Below, in pieces: positions 1 through 10,648 of a stretch of 53,706 nucleotides of DNA. A model generated the notes under the pieces. It was not told the origin of the DNA, searched no databases, and worked only from the letters and a program-made list of their open reading frames with translations. The stretch spans positions 1-53,706 of the forward strand of contig WION01000360.1 of the NCBI GenBank assembly GCA_015039365.1. Reading direction: 5' to 3'. The position numbers and the translations under genes are program-made. This stretch comes from Amanita rubescens. Taxonomy: Eukaryota; Basidiomycota; Agaricomycetes; Agaricales; Amanitaceae. Numbering within the stretch: the stretch's first letter is position 1; every line of letters begins with the position of its first letter.

Positions 1-852
1 CGAATGATAGCTTGCCGCAAAATATGTGAGTTGGTATATTTGACTGTCCCAAACACAGGGTACGTGGTCTTCTTCTGATGCGGTTCGGCGATGCCCAGAT
101 GTAGTATTGCGAGATGTGGCAGAGTTGTGCGGCGCCACGGTCAGAGATACACATACAGTTTGTGATTTTGATCTGATTTGAACACCAATTCTTATCTTGG
201 AAACGTATACAGGAGTCTGGGTCCACGCTGCTGCACGGTCCACATCGCCGCGCGGACAACTGAAACTTGGACTGAATAAGGAGAACTGATGTCCTTTGAC
301 TATTCACAGCGCGACCTTGAATGCTAAAATGGACACCGTGGTTCTAAAATGATTAGTATGCTTCCTGTGCGGGGAAATTAGCTTCGCCCCATTCTCTGGA
401 ACAAGTCAAATTTGTGAAAATGTTCTGGACCTTTGTACATGCGGTGCTAGGTCGTATGAAATTGATAGCTTCCCCAAAGTATAAAATTGTTATGCTTGGC
501 ACTGATACTCCAAACCGCGGCAATGTGCTGCTTGTTGTGCGAGATGCAGTCATCCAACTTATCGGGAGACAACGTTGGATATTGGAATGCCGAACGACAA
601 AACGCCAATGGAAAACGCGATGGGAACATGGGATGCGGGAAATCCAACACGATCTTGTCAAGCTGTATTTCTTTTGATTGGCTGTATGTGGCATCCGCGG
701 AGCAAGGAATGCATTTATAGAAGCCAAGTCACGTCAATAACATGGAGGTCTATTTGCAAGTACAAGGTATAAGTTAGCATAAGCGCCACGAACTACCTTG
801 GCACCAGACCTGAGTAAGGATGTGTTCGATAATGTTGCTCATGACAGACCTA
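1..852. other. No supported gene
   Basis: Several short overlapping ORFs lie on both strands at about 350-770 and shadow one another. None shows a recognisable motif, a signal peptide or a convincing chain of exons. The stretch could hold the end of a gene that begins outside the window, but nothing here lets me say so. Confidence 0.5.
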
Positions 853-1454
853 TCATTTTCCTCCGGCTTGAGCCTGGATTTTAGATTGTATCACAGTTAT
901 AAGATAATTCATGTTTTCTCTCTTCTTTTGTATGGTTTCCTCTAACGAGTCGATGTTCGTTTGTATATATCCAACCTTGTCTGTGTAGTGCTTTATGGCT
1001 TGTTTTCGCGTCTGAATTTGATGTTTCGTAACTGGATTGCTTGGGAAAGCAGGCGAGAACGTACTTTTCGCACGTAGTACCCTGTACCGACATCTACCAT
1101 GACGTAGTCTACATCGCACAGTTTGCCGGGTACATAAAGCGAGTTGGTTAGCGGGACCAGAATTGTTTTGTCTAAGCGACGTGAATGATCCGTGTACATT
1201 AACCCGATAGAAGCGTGCCTTTATTCTGAGGTTTGACGTCCTCGACATTCTTTATACATGTCTTGAACTTTACTTGTGCCTGTTTAAGCTGTGCGAAGGA
1301 ATTGGTCAAGTGATTGAGCTCCTAAAAATGCGGTAAGATATGAGAGAATAATCGCTCCAGTCTCAATGACACGCACTTCCTCGAGCTGTTTTTTGACGTC
1401 TGCGAGTTGCGCGATGTCGAGATCAGTGACGCTGATCGTCTGTGGCGGCGGCAT
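853..1454 (-). CDS. GIM5: Prefoldin subunit 5 (alpha-type)
   Basis: Subunit of the cytosolic prefoldin hexamer, which captures unfolded actin and tubulin and passes them to the CCT chaperonin. Four exons join cleanly: 1454-1377, 1321-1204, 1171-1065 and 1011-853, giving 153 residues, the usual length. The N-terminal helix reads [19 protein letters not shown]. The central beta-hairpin core reads [14 protein letters not shown] and DVGTGYYV, the signature of the alpha-class subunit 5. The C-terminal helix is rich in Glu, Lys and Gln and forms the second coiled-coil arm. The start is the ATG before PPPQTISV, because upstream in-frame sequence has no family resemblance. The reading frame is intact. 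It is transcribed divergently from the DENN-type gene, with 86 bases between the two start codons. Confidence 0.92.
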
Positions 1455-1540
1455 GAAGCGTGACGTGACGTGACGTTGTGCCCATTGCAATTGGTAGCGG
1501 CACCCTTGTTTATGACTCTTACGACGCTGACGCACATCTA
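1455..1540. promoter_or_regulatory. Divergent promoter shared by prefoldin 5 and DENN-type gene
   Basis: Only 86 bases separate the two start codons on opposite strands, so the 5' leaders and core promoter elements must lie here or overlap the coding regions. The stretch has repeated TGACGTGACGTGACG-like units close to the prefoldin start (about 1460-1475), which resemble CRE/ATF-type half sites. That they bind a factor is inference. Confidence 0.5.
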
Positions 1541-3671
1541 ATGTCCTCACTAGAGATTGTACAGAAGCCACCTCAAGATATTGGTGAGTTAAACGGCACT
1601 CATCCACTGCTTATTCACACTACCCAAAATTTAATGTGCTAGTTGCCATTTTTCATGCATCATTTCATCCGACGCGAGGACATGTTATAGACTGGTCGCT
1701 CAGAGCAAGTGATGGTGCGCAAGATATGCGGTTTACATAAATGAACGTTGCTGACTATAATTCAGAACTCAATCTTGACCACGTCGAATTCAGTGCACTG
1801 CCGAGTGGCTTGCACTTGATAGAGCAAGACGTTGTGTAAGAGACTCAAAGCACTATGCTATTTCTTGACATAATCTGCTTTAGCTACTTTACAAAGGATG
1901 GGCAGCATGGTGTATGTATCTTCCGAAGGCGCAAGACAACTGAAGAGGGCCACCGCGGTTTTCGCCTAACTTCCCTCGGTATTCTTCTTGCAAAATCACG
2001 TAGACCAAGACCATGGAGACACGTCGTGGCTCTGAAAGAATTGGCGGATACATTATATGCGCGCTCTGACCCTTCATCCAACTCTCTTGAGCTTCTTGAC
2101 GAAGATTGGGAACCAGCTCGGATCGTTTTTTGACGAGAGGAAGTTGCGGAGAGCAGATCTCAGTGGAGCCGGGGACTGGAATGGTTGGAGTCATGAGTTG
2201 GACGAGGTCAGTCGTTTTTTAGTGATGGATATCGTTTTTGAGTAAGCAATTTTAGCAGCTTAAGACGGACCCTCCAGCTGCTTCCCCAACAATGCACCTA
2301 CCCCACCTACTGCGCATCCTGGGCCCGTCATCGATGACATTGTACAAACACGTCATTGGTCGTCGAAGAATTCTCATTTTCACCCTGCCACCTGTAGAAC
2401 CGGCTTGTATTCTATGCCATGTTGCGGCTGACATGTGTTTTGAGAATCAAGTAGAGCAATCCACTCCGCAGGTATCCTTACCTGATAATCCAAAACGCCT
2501 AAAGAACAAGTCAAAGGAAGGTATCAGCGTTCTTGGTATGGTCACACTCAGTGATCTTGACCGCCTAATCACCGAGAGCCAGACCGGCCGTGGATGGATC
2601 GCATGTAAGAGTTTACCATAAAGTGTTTATTTCTGAACCTTACGACAAATATTAGGTACAACTGACGCTCTCTTTCTGGAGAAGCCTGCATACTATGATC
2701 TATTGATTGATCTAACTACTTCCACACCAAACAAAGCCACTAGGCCAACATTCTATACGGCGAAACCTGTTGCATCATCAGGAAGCTCATCGGCAGTGCC
2801 CAACCATCGGCTTATCGACCATTCGATTTGCTTGGAGTGACGTGAAGCTCGTAAGTGATCTGTTTGTACTCGTCAGCTTCTATCAATAACTTGCTTCTAG
2901 TGGAATGAACTTGAACGGATACTGGGCCTAGATGTCGATGGTATTGCTCACCATCAATGTTGCGGTCCGCCCGCATCACCTGACGGTAAAACTGCCAAAA
3001 TGCTGTCCTCGTGGCCAGATGCCTGGCGCGTTTACGAAGATGTCTGTATCATATGCGCTGGTCTTTGGCTTGGTTCGTGGCGCGGGAACTCAAAAATGTC
3101 ATATTCGACCGAGAATGGACCGGAGAACTGGGGAGCTGTACGATTAGATGGAGATGATGATCTCAGCCTCACTGGGTCGTACATCCGAAACCGGGGAATG
3201 GGGATAGAAGGGGGTCCCAGCATCAGCTCAGGTGGAACGCTTACCAGCCGAGGAGCTAAGCGAGCAAGTGCCATGTCCTGGACGAGCAGTAAGAATGGAA
3301 CTTACGGAAGGACACGAGATGCGTCGTCAACTGCGATCGACAATGAAAGCCCTGGCCTAGTCAACGATTTTCATGAGCTGAGGGAAAGACAGGACAAACC
3401 ATTGCTAACGACGCTGGCGCTCCTGCAGACGTTCCATGCCCATACCAATTTCCATTTGACAGTTTTGGAATCTGTCTTGCCGGAGGATTGGAGCGCAGGA
3501 AGTGTGCTTTATCTGGCACCCAAGGATATTCTCGCATTCGAGCTTGGACCGTTAAGCGGCAATGATGCGAGATACCTCGAATGGTTAGCATACGAGTATG
3601 CAGACGAGACACAGCTGATCGTCAAGCGAGGATGGAGAGATTTGTTGAATATCATATTTGGATATAGCTGA
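1541..3671 (+). CDS. DENN-type protein of the LCHN/DENND11 (DUF4484) family
   Basis: DENN-domain proteins are usually guanine-nucleotide exchange factors for Rab GTPases in vesicle traffic; the activity of this fungal subfamily is not settled. Seven exons are supported by splice sites and frame: 1541-1583, 1643-1708, 1766-1835, 1884-2206, 2256-2604, 2656-2850 and 2901-3671. The N-terminus (VAIFHASFHPTRGHVIDWSL) and the next exon (VEFSALPSGLHLIEQDVV) match the upstream DENN half. The core has the diagnostic GPSSMTLYKHVIGRRRILIF and EPACILCHVAADM. The last exon carries a Ser-rich linker and a conserved end near YADETQLIVKRGWRDLL. In exon 4 the frame breaks at 2125-2131: residues DWEPARI are followed by FFDERKLRRA only if one base is skipped at the T-run, so either the assembly has an extra base or the copy is damaged. 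The first small exon is inferred from splice signals. Confidence 0.82.
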
Positions 3672-3813
3672 CCTTAGGGAATCATATTTTGCGAGATCTT
3701 TATTTGTTGTATTCCCTTGTGATACCCATCCCAATCATTGGCACCTTATTATATAACTTTGAACTATAATAATATCACGAAAGTATAGGATTGAACATAA
3801 CAGATCGAGGACC

Positions 3814-4197
3814 TCAAAGAGCATCTTTTTCCGCGTGTTTTCCTTTCCAGAGGTGCCTTTTCTCTGATTCCTCCGTATGTCTCCCCGTTGACTCAGCACT
3901 AGTTGTTGTGTCACATTGCTTGGCATGATGTCCTAGATTAAGCCGTCCGAGAAGATGTTCTCCGTGTCTTCCGGTTGACTCAGCATCATCAGTTGCGTTA
4001 GACGACTTGGCATGATGTCCCAGAGAGAACTTTCCATGCTTCGCCGTTGACTCGTCACTATTAGCTGTGTAAGTGGCCTGCTGTGCTTGAGAGTACCGTC
4101 CAAGTGCAGGTCTGCTGCCGTCGCCAGTTGTCGATGCCCCTAGCGCCCGTAAAAGACCTCTAAATGATAGCTTAACAAGACAATCAAACCCAGCCAC
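3814..4197 (-). CDS. Small basic protein with internal repeats, uncharacterised
   Basis: An ORF of 127 codons whose second half is built of imperfect repeats: an EST[AG][KR]H unit recurs three times, and a LGHHAK unit twice, with Asn/Asp/Thr-rich spacers. The composition is rich in His, Gly and Lys, with one KR dibasic site. No family is recognised. Just upstream, in another frame, an ATG at 4223 opens a peptide that looks like a signal sequence (about 20 hydrophobic residues after MQLRGAYA) and runs to a stop in about 27 codons. If that frame were joined to this ORF by a two-base shift or an unseen intron, the product would be a small secreted repeat protein. Start and exon structure are therefore uncertain, and expression is unproven. 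Confidence 0.4.
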   Translation of the reverse strand: MAGFDCLVKLSFRGLLRALGASTTGDGSRPALGRYSQAQQATYTANSDESTAKHGKFSLGHHAKSSNATDDAESTGRHGEHLLGRLNLGHHAKQCDTTTSAESTGRHTEESEKRHLWKGKHAEKDAL

Positions 4198-4730
4198 AAT
4201 GCATATGCACCTCTGAGTTGCATCTAGATATTCCTCATGACCGAGGCGTTTGTCGGTCTTGATGGATATCCCCGAGCTTGAAATGTTGTATCCCCGAGAT
4301 TTCAGACTATACGAGACTTAGCGCCGGAATAGGTTGGCTCGATAAGAGTGACGCGTACTTTTCTTTTGTGGTCTGAAGCGTGTTATTAATCCCTCGGTTA
4401 ATGTATAGAACGACGAAAACTACGCCGCTAACAATAGCAAGCGTCTACGTCAGCAGTTAGCTAACCCTGACTCAGTTTCAAATGAAGTACAATCGCGTAC
4501 GATAACTAAAGCAAATATATCGGATCTATAAGTAGGATGTCAGCGTTATTTAGTGAAGGCCGATGAGAATGACAAACTGGGCCATGATGTGGCAAGTAGA
4601 AGAGGTAATGGTCAAATCGCACAAAGTCGAGATGAGCGATGGAGCGCAACAGGAGCGGAATCATCGCCTTGATGTCACTTTTTTCGTCAGCAATTTGATC
4701 AACACACGACGTGACTCAGCGTGACACATA
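4198..4730. other. Intergenic
   Basis: No gene is supported apart from the possible signal-peptide frame at about 4141-4223 (minus strand) discussed with the neighbouring repeat ORF. The remainder should hold the promoter of the F-box gene. Confidence 0.5.
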
Positions 4731-6104
4731 GTGCATCTTACCGCCATGTGGCAAAGTCTCGCTGCAGAGTTAATTTTCGAGATTCTTAGTCACGCTCTTA
4801 CCGACTCAAAACTACTTGTTTTTCAACCTCGTTCTTTCCCCTGGTATTTGGGCCAAATCTGCCAGTCATGGCGAGCTGTCTTCGTGACCTCCCCGCAGTT
4901 TTGGCATGCATTCCACATTGACTTCTGGAATGTTATGTTTCTCATTCCACCAAAGCAGCTACTCGAAGCCGATCTTCCTTTTGCGCAGCGCGCACTGGAA
5001 TTGGTCATGCTTTGCCTCCATCGCAGCAAAAATTACCCCATTTTGTTCAAATACATTACAACAACTTTGGATCAAGATGATAAAAGACCATTACTGCGTT
5101 TTCACTGTCAGATCCTCGCGGCACTTGTTGCTGAATCAGCCAGATGGCAGGAGGCGGATATTGTCTTGCAGCCTGAAGAACTCACGGTTTTTCATGACGT
5201 CAAGGCACCTTTCTCACTTTTGAATGCGTTGCAGTTTTCGGTGGTTGACGATCCGGATGACCACCGTGCCATTATTCAAAGCATCCTTTCAAACGCCCCA
5301 CGTCTGACACGCGTCGTTATGGAGTTTGACTCAAGATTGAAATTCACTTGGCCGATAATGGAAGTAATGGAGATACGGATAACAGATGACTTAATTCCGG
5401 CCTTCCTTGACACTCTCCGAGCGACCAAGTGCCTTGAAACTTTGATCTTAACGTATCACGCCGCGCGCGATGCTACCATGGTCAACGGGAATATCACTTC
5501 CGTCACTTTGCCATCATTGAAAATGTTGTATGTCGATTGTGAAACCAATCTGATACTCTTCAGGTGCCCTAACCTGGAGAAATTACGGGTTGACGATGTC
5601 GCGAAGATCGAGCGTCTCAATGCAGATATTTCGTCGTTTTATGACGGCATATCTGCCTTCTTCAGTTCAATACATCATTTGAGATCCTTCATTTATGCTC
5701 CGCACAGCACCCCGATTGTCAGCATTATCTGGCAGCACATGCCTAGGACTGATTACCTGAACTTAAGCTCTTGGAATCCGGCCATCTTGGAGTCTTTGAT
5801 ATTATCGTGTCCCAATACGTTCTATCTACGAAGTCTGACCTTGAAAATTTTGGGACGATGTTTTCGTGATGAACTTCATACCACATCCAGGATCTTGATC
5901 AAAGCGTTGGGAAAAGGCGACACCGGAGAGCGAAGATTCGGAAATATCGAGGTGATAAAACTCAGGATCCGCGACCATATGGAATCAACCTTCACAGAGT
6001 TGGAGAAAGAGTGTAACTCCCGAGGAATTCAATTAGTGATGGAACAATATTTTATCCTGCAGCCCATGCGCTCAGAACATGACATGAAAATTCTCAACAT
6101 TTAA
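4731..6104 (+). CDS. F-box domain protein, single exon
   Basis: A 457-codon ORF without introns. The N-terminal 50 residues (QSLAAELIFEILSHAL, then a W-R-A-V pattern near residue 48) fit an F-box, which binds Skp1 in SCF ubiquitin ligases. The rest has regularly spaced Leu-rich segments, as in the many Agaricomycete F-box proteins with a degenerate leucine-rich repeat substrate region. The start could be the first Met or the Met at codon 6, which directly precedes the F-box. Such genes are strongly expanded in basidiomycetes and no specific substrate can be named. The frame is intact over 1.37 kb. Confidence 0.75.
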   Translation: MHLTAMWQSLAAELIFEILSHALTDSKLLVFQPRSFPWYLGQICQSWRAVFVTSPQFWHAFHIDFWNVMFLIPPKQLLEADLPFAQRALELVMLCLHRSKNYPILFKYITTTLDQDDKRPLLRFHCQILAALVAESARWQEADIVLQPEELTVFHDVKAPFSLLNALQFSVVDDPDDHRAIIQSILSNAPRLTRVVMEFDSRLKFTWPIMEVMEIRITDDLIPAFLDTLRATKCLETLILTYHAARDATMVNGNITSVTLPSLKMLYVDCETNLILFRCPNLEKLRVDDVAKIERLNADISSFYDGISAFFSSIHHLRSFIYAPHSTPIVSIIWQHMPRTDYLNLSSWNPAILESLILSCPNTFYLRSLTLKILGRCFRDELHTTSRILIKALGKGDTGERRFGNIEVIKLRIRDHMESTFTELEKECNSRGIQLVMEQYFILQPMRSEHDMKILNI

Positions 6105-7551
6105 TGGGCTCGGCAATAAATCCGTGGTAAGCTGTTAATGATGCTAGTCGACAAGGAAATTGATCACTCTCAATATCAGTTGTGGGTTGGATTTGGTGAA
6201 TGTCATGATAGTAATTCGCCAGCTTCACGCTCTACTCTCGCTCGCTCGCTGTGCGCGGTGCTATCTGCTTATGCAGATATTTTTTGAACGGATATAGCTT
6301 TCCTGCAATGGCGAAGAAAAGATGTAACTAAATGCGACAACACATGGAGCACCATTAACAACATTTGCTTCAATCCATGAACCCGCTCCTAGCATGCTGT
6401 TCTTGGAATAGCACCACTGCTAAACTTACGAGAAAATATAGCAGCCTCGCAGAGCAATCCACGCCACTCTGCACTACACGGCTGTATATTCTCCCACGTT
6501 CACCTCCGGATCCCGCTTGAACATCAACGCGGCAAGACTAAAGTTGCCCGCGCCACAGCCTGCCGCCGTAAACAACCGAGCAATACGCCCGACCTATCCG
6601 CCACATAGGATGTATGGCACTGGAGTGGCCGCATTACAGGCAAATTGTTCTAAAAAAAAATGTAACGCAGGCATATCGGCCCGCGATCGCCGATTTCATA
6701 GCTTTGCATGCCATTTCTCTCACCCCCGTTCTTTACTTGTATCTGCAACGGTGGACATGCTTTCGCCCTCAATAGTCCTTTACTTAATTAAAAACAGGAG
6801 GAAAGGTAGTCCACTCCTCGTTTGGCACAGCAATGCCAGTGCATTGACGGCAAAGCTGAATGTGGCAGATGAAACCTCCCACATTAATGATACTCTAGAG
6901 CTTGAGAAGACACCTAAACAAGCTCTGGGAGTCCGGGACGAAATACAGATAACATGGGAAGCGAGCCCTGCTGTAGGCTCAAGAGGCTATAAGAATAGTT
7001 GTAGTTATACCGGGAACCCATATAGCGCCAGGGTGAGCATTAATTAGAGGTGCTCGGCGCAAAGCCAGGAGGTCAGGTACATGGGAGACTAACCCAAAGT
7101 CATCTTAACGCATATTTACATTCAGAAATGAATGCCACTATCTGTGACCGTTAATAGATTCGTATACAGGTGAATTGCAAGTACTACTCCACTAGCTACT
7201 ATAGCCAGATCCAATATGTAGGGTAATCTACTGGTCCTACTCATCCCGGATATCAGTAGACTGATAGGTATGTAACTCTCCTGTACGGTCAACTTACTCT
7301 ATTATGTCCCCCTGGCGCAACGATGAAGAGAGGTGCTCCTGTCAACGATATTAATGTTGTCCTTCCTGTCCTGTCGCCACTTTGGTCCGCAACGGGGCTA
7401 GTTTGGTGTCTCTTGACTGGATGTCGCGATTTATGGTGGCGATGTTGCGCTCGAGCTCCGATATCTTTCATGCCTTTAGTATCGTTGAGTCATACTCTCT
7501 GAAGTGGAATAACGTGGAACGTTGAGGCCCATACCTCGATCTCAACAGTTT
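6105..7551. other. Intergenic region without supported gene
   Basis: A 176-codon ORF at 6517-7047 (plus) has a composition unlike the neighbouring proteins and no motif, so I leave it out. At about 7320-7470 on the minus strand one frame reads as a short coiled-coil-like segment (ELERNIATINRDIQSRD) ending in a stop. It could be a gene remnant but has no supported start. A poly-A tract lies near 6650. Confidence 0.45.
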
Positions 7552-8494
7552 TCAGGTTGGCTGAACAACCACGTCTTCCCGCCAGCGGGCCAATCTCACC
7601 GCACGCTCCTTCTGCATCCGTTCTCTCTCCTCCTCCTCTTTTTGCAAGTATCTTCTAAGCTCTTCGCTCCATATCGGATCGTCGTACGCCAACATCATGA
7701 GCTGGTCTAGCATGGTAGCATCGGGGCCCTCCGCATCCTCATCGACACCTTCAAGAACCAGGAGACCGTGGGACGACTTGACGGAGAATTCCTCTAGCCC
7801 CGCCCCAGCTACTTTCTCTCCCCCCCATCACCGATAATGGTTGGGGTGTTTGTACTCTGTGTAAACGAGTGCAAGGTTTCTCGGTAATGTTTGATGCGAT
7901 ACAACACCGGGGCAGGCATGATGAGGGGAGGGACCATTTGTTTAAACTGGATTCAATAGCAATCAAAAAAACTGCCAATGATCAAACAAAAAGACGCACC
8001 GGCCTTGACGTAGGCATAACAAACCGTCTAGGATTGACAAGAAGGAATGAATCTCTAGAGTCTCGCCAGGTTCCCAAATTAAGCCGTGCTCCAAAGGCTT
8101 CAGGCGTGGGGTGACAGAATGACAAAGGTGGGAGTGGAAGAAATAATGCTTTGGTGGCGTCGGTCAGTCTATTGTAGGTGGGAAGAGCTCCGCCACTCAT
8201 TGTGAAGGAAACTACAGGGTAGACCTCAAGTACGTAAGAACCATCCGGCAGGACTTCCATTATTTCACGGATGAATGCGAAGTGCTGAGGGGTTCTTCCA
8301 TTTGAAGTGGGTGGGAGACCCGTTCCAACGGCGGTCGCTTCGTCTTCAACATGTCCCTCTACCTGAATGCGTTCGGGAATCCTGACAAGAACGCACTCGC
8401 CGAGCGCAAAGTTAGCTCCACCACCCAGCGAAAGAGCGGGTGCCAGATCATGGTATACTAGTCGCGTAGATTGGCCCAGCGTATTGCTCGCCAT
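7552..8494 (-). CDS. Conserved hypothetical protein
   Basis: Not recognised. Three exons are inferred. Exon 1 starts at the Met of MASNTLGQST and runs 164 codons to a GTGCGT donor near 8002. Exon 2 encodes MVPPLIMPAPVLYRIKHY and exon 3 ends with an acidic stretch and a charged helical tail rich in Glu and Arg (EELRRYLQKEEEERERM), probably a coiled coil. Between exons 2 and 3 the frame is closed either by a 47-base GTACAA...GTAG intron at about 7814-7860 or by a one-base miscount in the C7 tract at about 7819-7825; I prefer the intron. There is no signal peptide or membrane segment. It lies downstream of HAL2 and SEC13 on the same strand, but fungi lack operons and nothing links the functions. 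Confidence 0.6.
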
Positions 8495-8804
8495 CGAGGT
8501 TGAAAGAAAGTAAAACCGTGACGTCAGTTGGTGTTCCTGGTGGGGGTACATGCCACGTGTTCCTGGTGGCTCACCGCCAACTTGTTATACGTTTCCAACG
8601 ATTCCTCGATATCCGTATTAAGTACGATGCCGGACGTATAAATCATACGAGGACCAAGGAACCTAGATGCCGTGTAACCATCTGCACACCGTATAACTAC
8701 TGTGTACAGGACTCTGGGTGTCAAGGCCTATACATAAACGAATACAGGTACGGTTTGAAGTGTATAATACGGTTAGTTAGATAGTACGGTTGGAGCCTTA
8801 CTTG

Positions 8805-10112
8805 TCATAAAGAACTTTTCTTCCCTTGAGTTTCTTCCAGCGTGGCTTGCACAGCAGCAAGAACGCGTGCATGTGCGTCCTTGCCAGCTGCAATAACACC
8901 ATAATTTTCACCCAAAGTCCTGCCTAAACCAAAGTCAAGGGGTTGACCTCGCGAGTCTGTTATCGCGCCTCCCGCCTCTTCAACTAGCAATGAACCTGGT
9001 GCATGATCCTAATTACAGATGAGCAGACCGAGAAGATCGTTTAATGAATGGATAGATACCCAGATCTTTTCTAGGTAGCCAACGCCTGTCGGCATGCGCA
9101 GGTATGCGCCACCATCACCTCTAACTAAAGAACCGTATTTTGCTTGGCTGTCCATACGCGTAGGCGGTCTGGTGATGCCCAGCGTAGTAGCCACACGTTC
9201 GTTAAATGAATGAGCAGAATGAGCAGACTCCACTGATTCCAAAAAATTGAACTCTTCCTGGCGCGAAGCTCGGTATCTTGAGCGGAGTTGTGACAATATT
9301 TGTATCATTCAGAGGCACCTGGCTGCGATATGGGTATGAGCAAGTTCAGGCATGCGAAGCCAGCCGCCAGTTTGGGTATGCTCTGACCTGTTCTGCTCCG
9401 TGGCCTCGCACAGCGACGAAGATGCAACCTTTACGATTAGGTCCCGCGGCGGAAATGGACAAGTTTGGGCATCCGATTACGCCCACTTTGACCTTGAGCA
9501 TCAACAATTAGCGCAAGGCAGACGGCGTATTGCTCGCCACGAAGAAAACCTTTCGTCCCATCGATCGGGTCGATAGTCCACATGCCTAAGTACCGCCGTC
9601 AACAGGTTTTTCCGCAATACCACGTCGCCCGGTACTCACGCCCAGTTCGGCCACCGATGTGATTTCCCCGATCAACAGCGTTAAGCAGTTGTTCCGCGCT
9701 GCGCTCTGTACCCGGGCCTATACCCCATCGCGCATCATCCCCAATGGCAAGTTCTGCTGTTAGCGCTGCATTCGCCAGCTCAATAACACGATCGCGCAAT
9801 ACAGCTCCTGCATCTACCCGAAGATCTGATGCATCCTCCTCTCCTACAATCAAATCATCGGGAAATGCTCTTTCTAACATGATGCTGATAAGCGCTTGGG
9901 CTGCGAAATCGGCAACTAAAAGTGAACAGAAGGATAAGGATCCGTTATAAAACCACCAATCTGCATAAAAAGTTACCGGTGACTGGAGATTTGTCGCCTT
10001 TTGTAAGAGTCTCATTCTTGACTAGTTTGTCGAATACGGTGGAAGTAAGTCCACATGCTCTGCGAACTGCGGCAACCGCAAATTGCTTCTCTGCTTCGTA
10101 GGCAAGTGACAT
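8805..10112 (-). CDS. HAL2: 3'(2'),5'-bisphosphate nucleotidase (HAL2/MET22 type)
   Basis: Hydrolyses the phosphoadenosine phosphate left by sulfate assimilation to AMP; in yeast it is the target of Na+ and Li+ toxicity. Motifs in order: GDKSPVT, ADFAAQALI, IVGEEDA (metal ligands), WTIDPIDGTKGFLRGEQYAV (the inositol-monophosphatase-family signature), GVIGCPNL, RMDSQAKYGSL and WDHAPGSLLVEEAGG. Short introns fall after SPVT, in GGRTGR, after GAEQ and after EKIW. Two single-base frame breaks are seen, at 9487-9489 (after VDAQGQ) and 9253-9258 (before EFNFLESVES). In each, dropping one base restores the family sequence. I start at Met-27 of the longest frame. The extension back to 10190 would add an Arg/Ser-rich segment that could target mitochondria. 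Confidence 0.9.
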
Positions 10113-10648
10113 AGAATATCGTGTGGTAGAACGTGAGATGGATCGGAAAATGTTCATGAAGCGTTGATCCGCGCGTGATTTAGTGCGCATATGGCTAGTT
10201 GGGCGCTAAAGGTTAGCCGCCAATGTCAAATTCTTGTGCCGGCGCTTATGCGCCAACCTTCCAGGTTGAATTGTATCCAGTCATATTAACTTCAAAAGTT
10301 GGTCGTATACGCATACAGTACCTTAGATTCAACGCCTCCGATTCGTTCGGTAACTAACAACTGTCCGTGGGGCCTCCCCCAACTATGTGGAGCTTATGCG
10401 TATCTAACCAACAGAGTGGAAGGTCTCGCGATGGGAACGGAACTAAGACTACGATGCAGTGGGTACGCAGTGTAGATGATAGGGATTCCATGATCGGAAA
10501 AGCTTCAAGACTAGTTGGAGTAGTATAGTAGTGATATTTACTACAGGGGTTTGATAATGCAGAGAGTGGCGTGCCATTATTATAACGGGCGGTTGATAAA
10601 TTCTCGAGCCAAATTTGCTATCGAGTGGATATACAACGGGGTCTATGC
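10113..10648. other. Intergenic between HAL2 and SEC13
   Basis: No gene is supported. It holds the HAL2 promoter and 5' leader, and the 3' region of SEC13. A short GC-rich hairpin-capable segment is present at 10238-10256 (GCCGGCGCTTATGCGCCAA). Confidence 0.5.

Noticed and set aside
353..772. Overlapping ORFs of 60-124 codons near the left edge
   Set aside because: Mutually overlapping on both strands, no motifs, no splice-supported extension.
6517..7047. 176-codon ORF on the plus strand
   Set aside because: No motif, poor hydrophobic patterning, no splice-supported context. It includes a poly-A derived Lys run, and looks like chance open frame.
7814..7860. Frameshift in the C7 run of the hypothetical gene at 7552-8494
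   Set aside because: A standard 47-base GTACAA...GTAG intron removes the problem without assuming an error.
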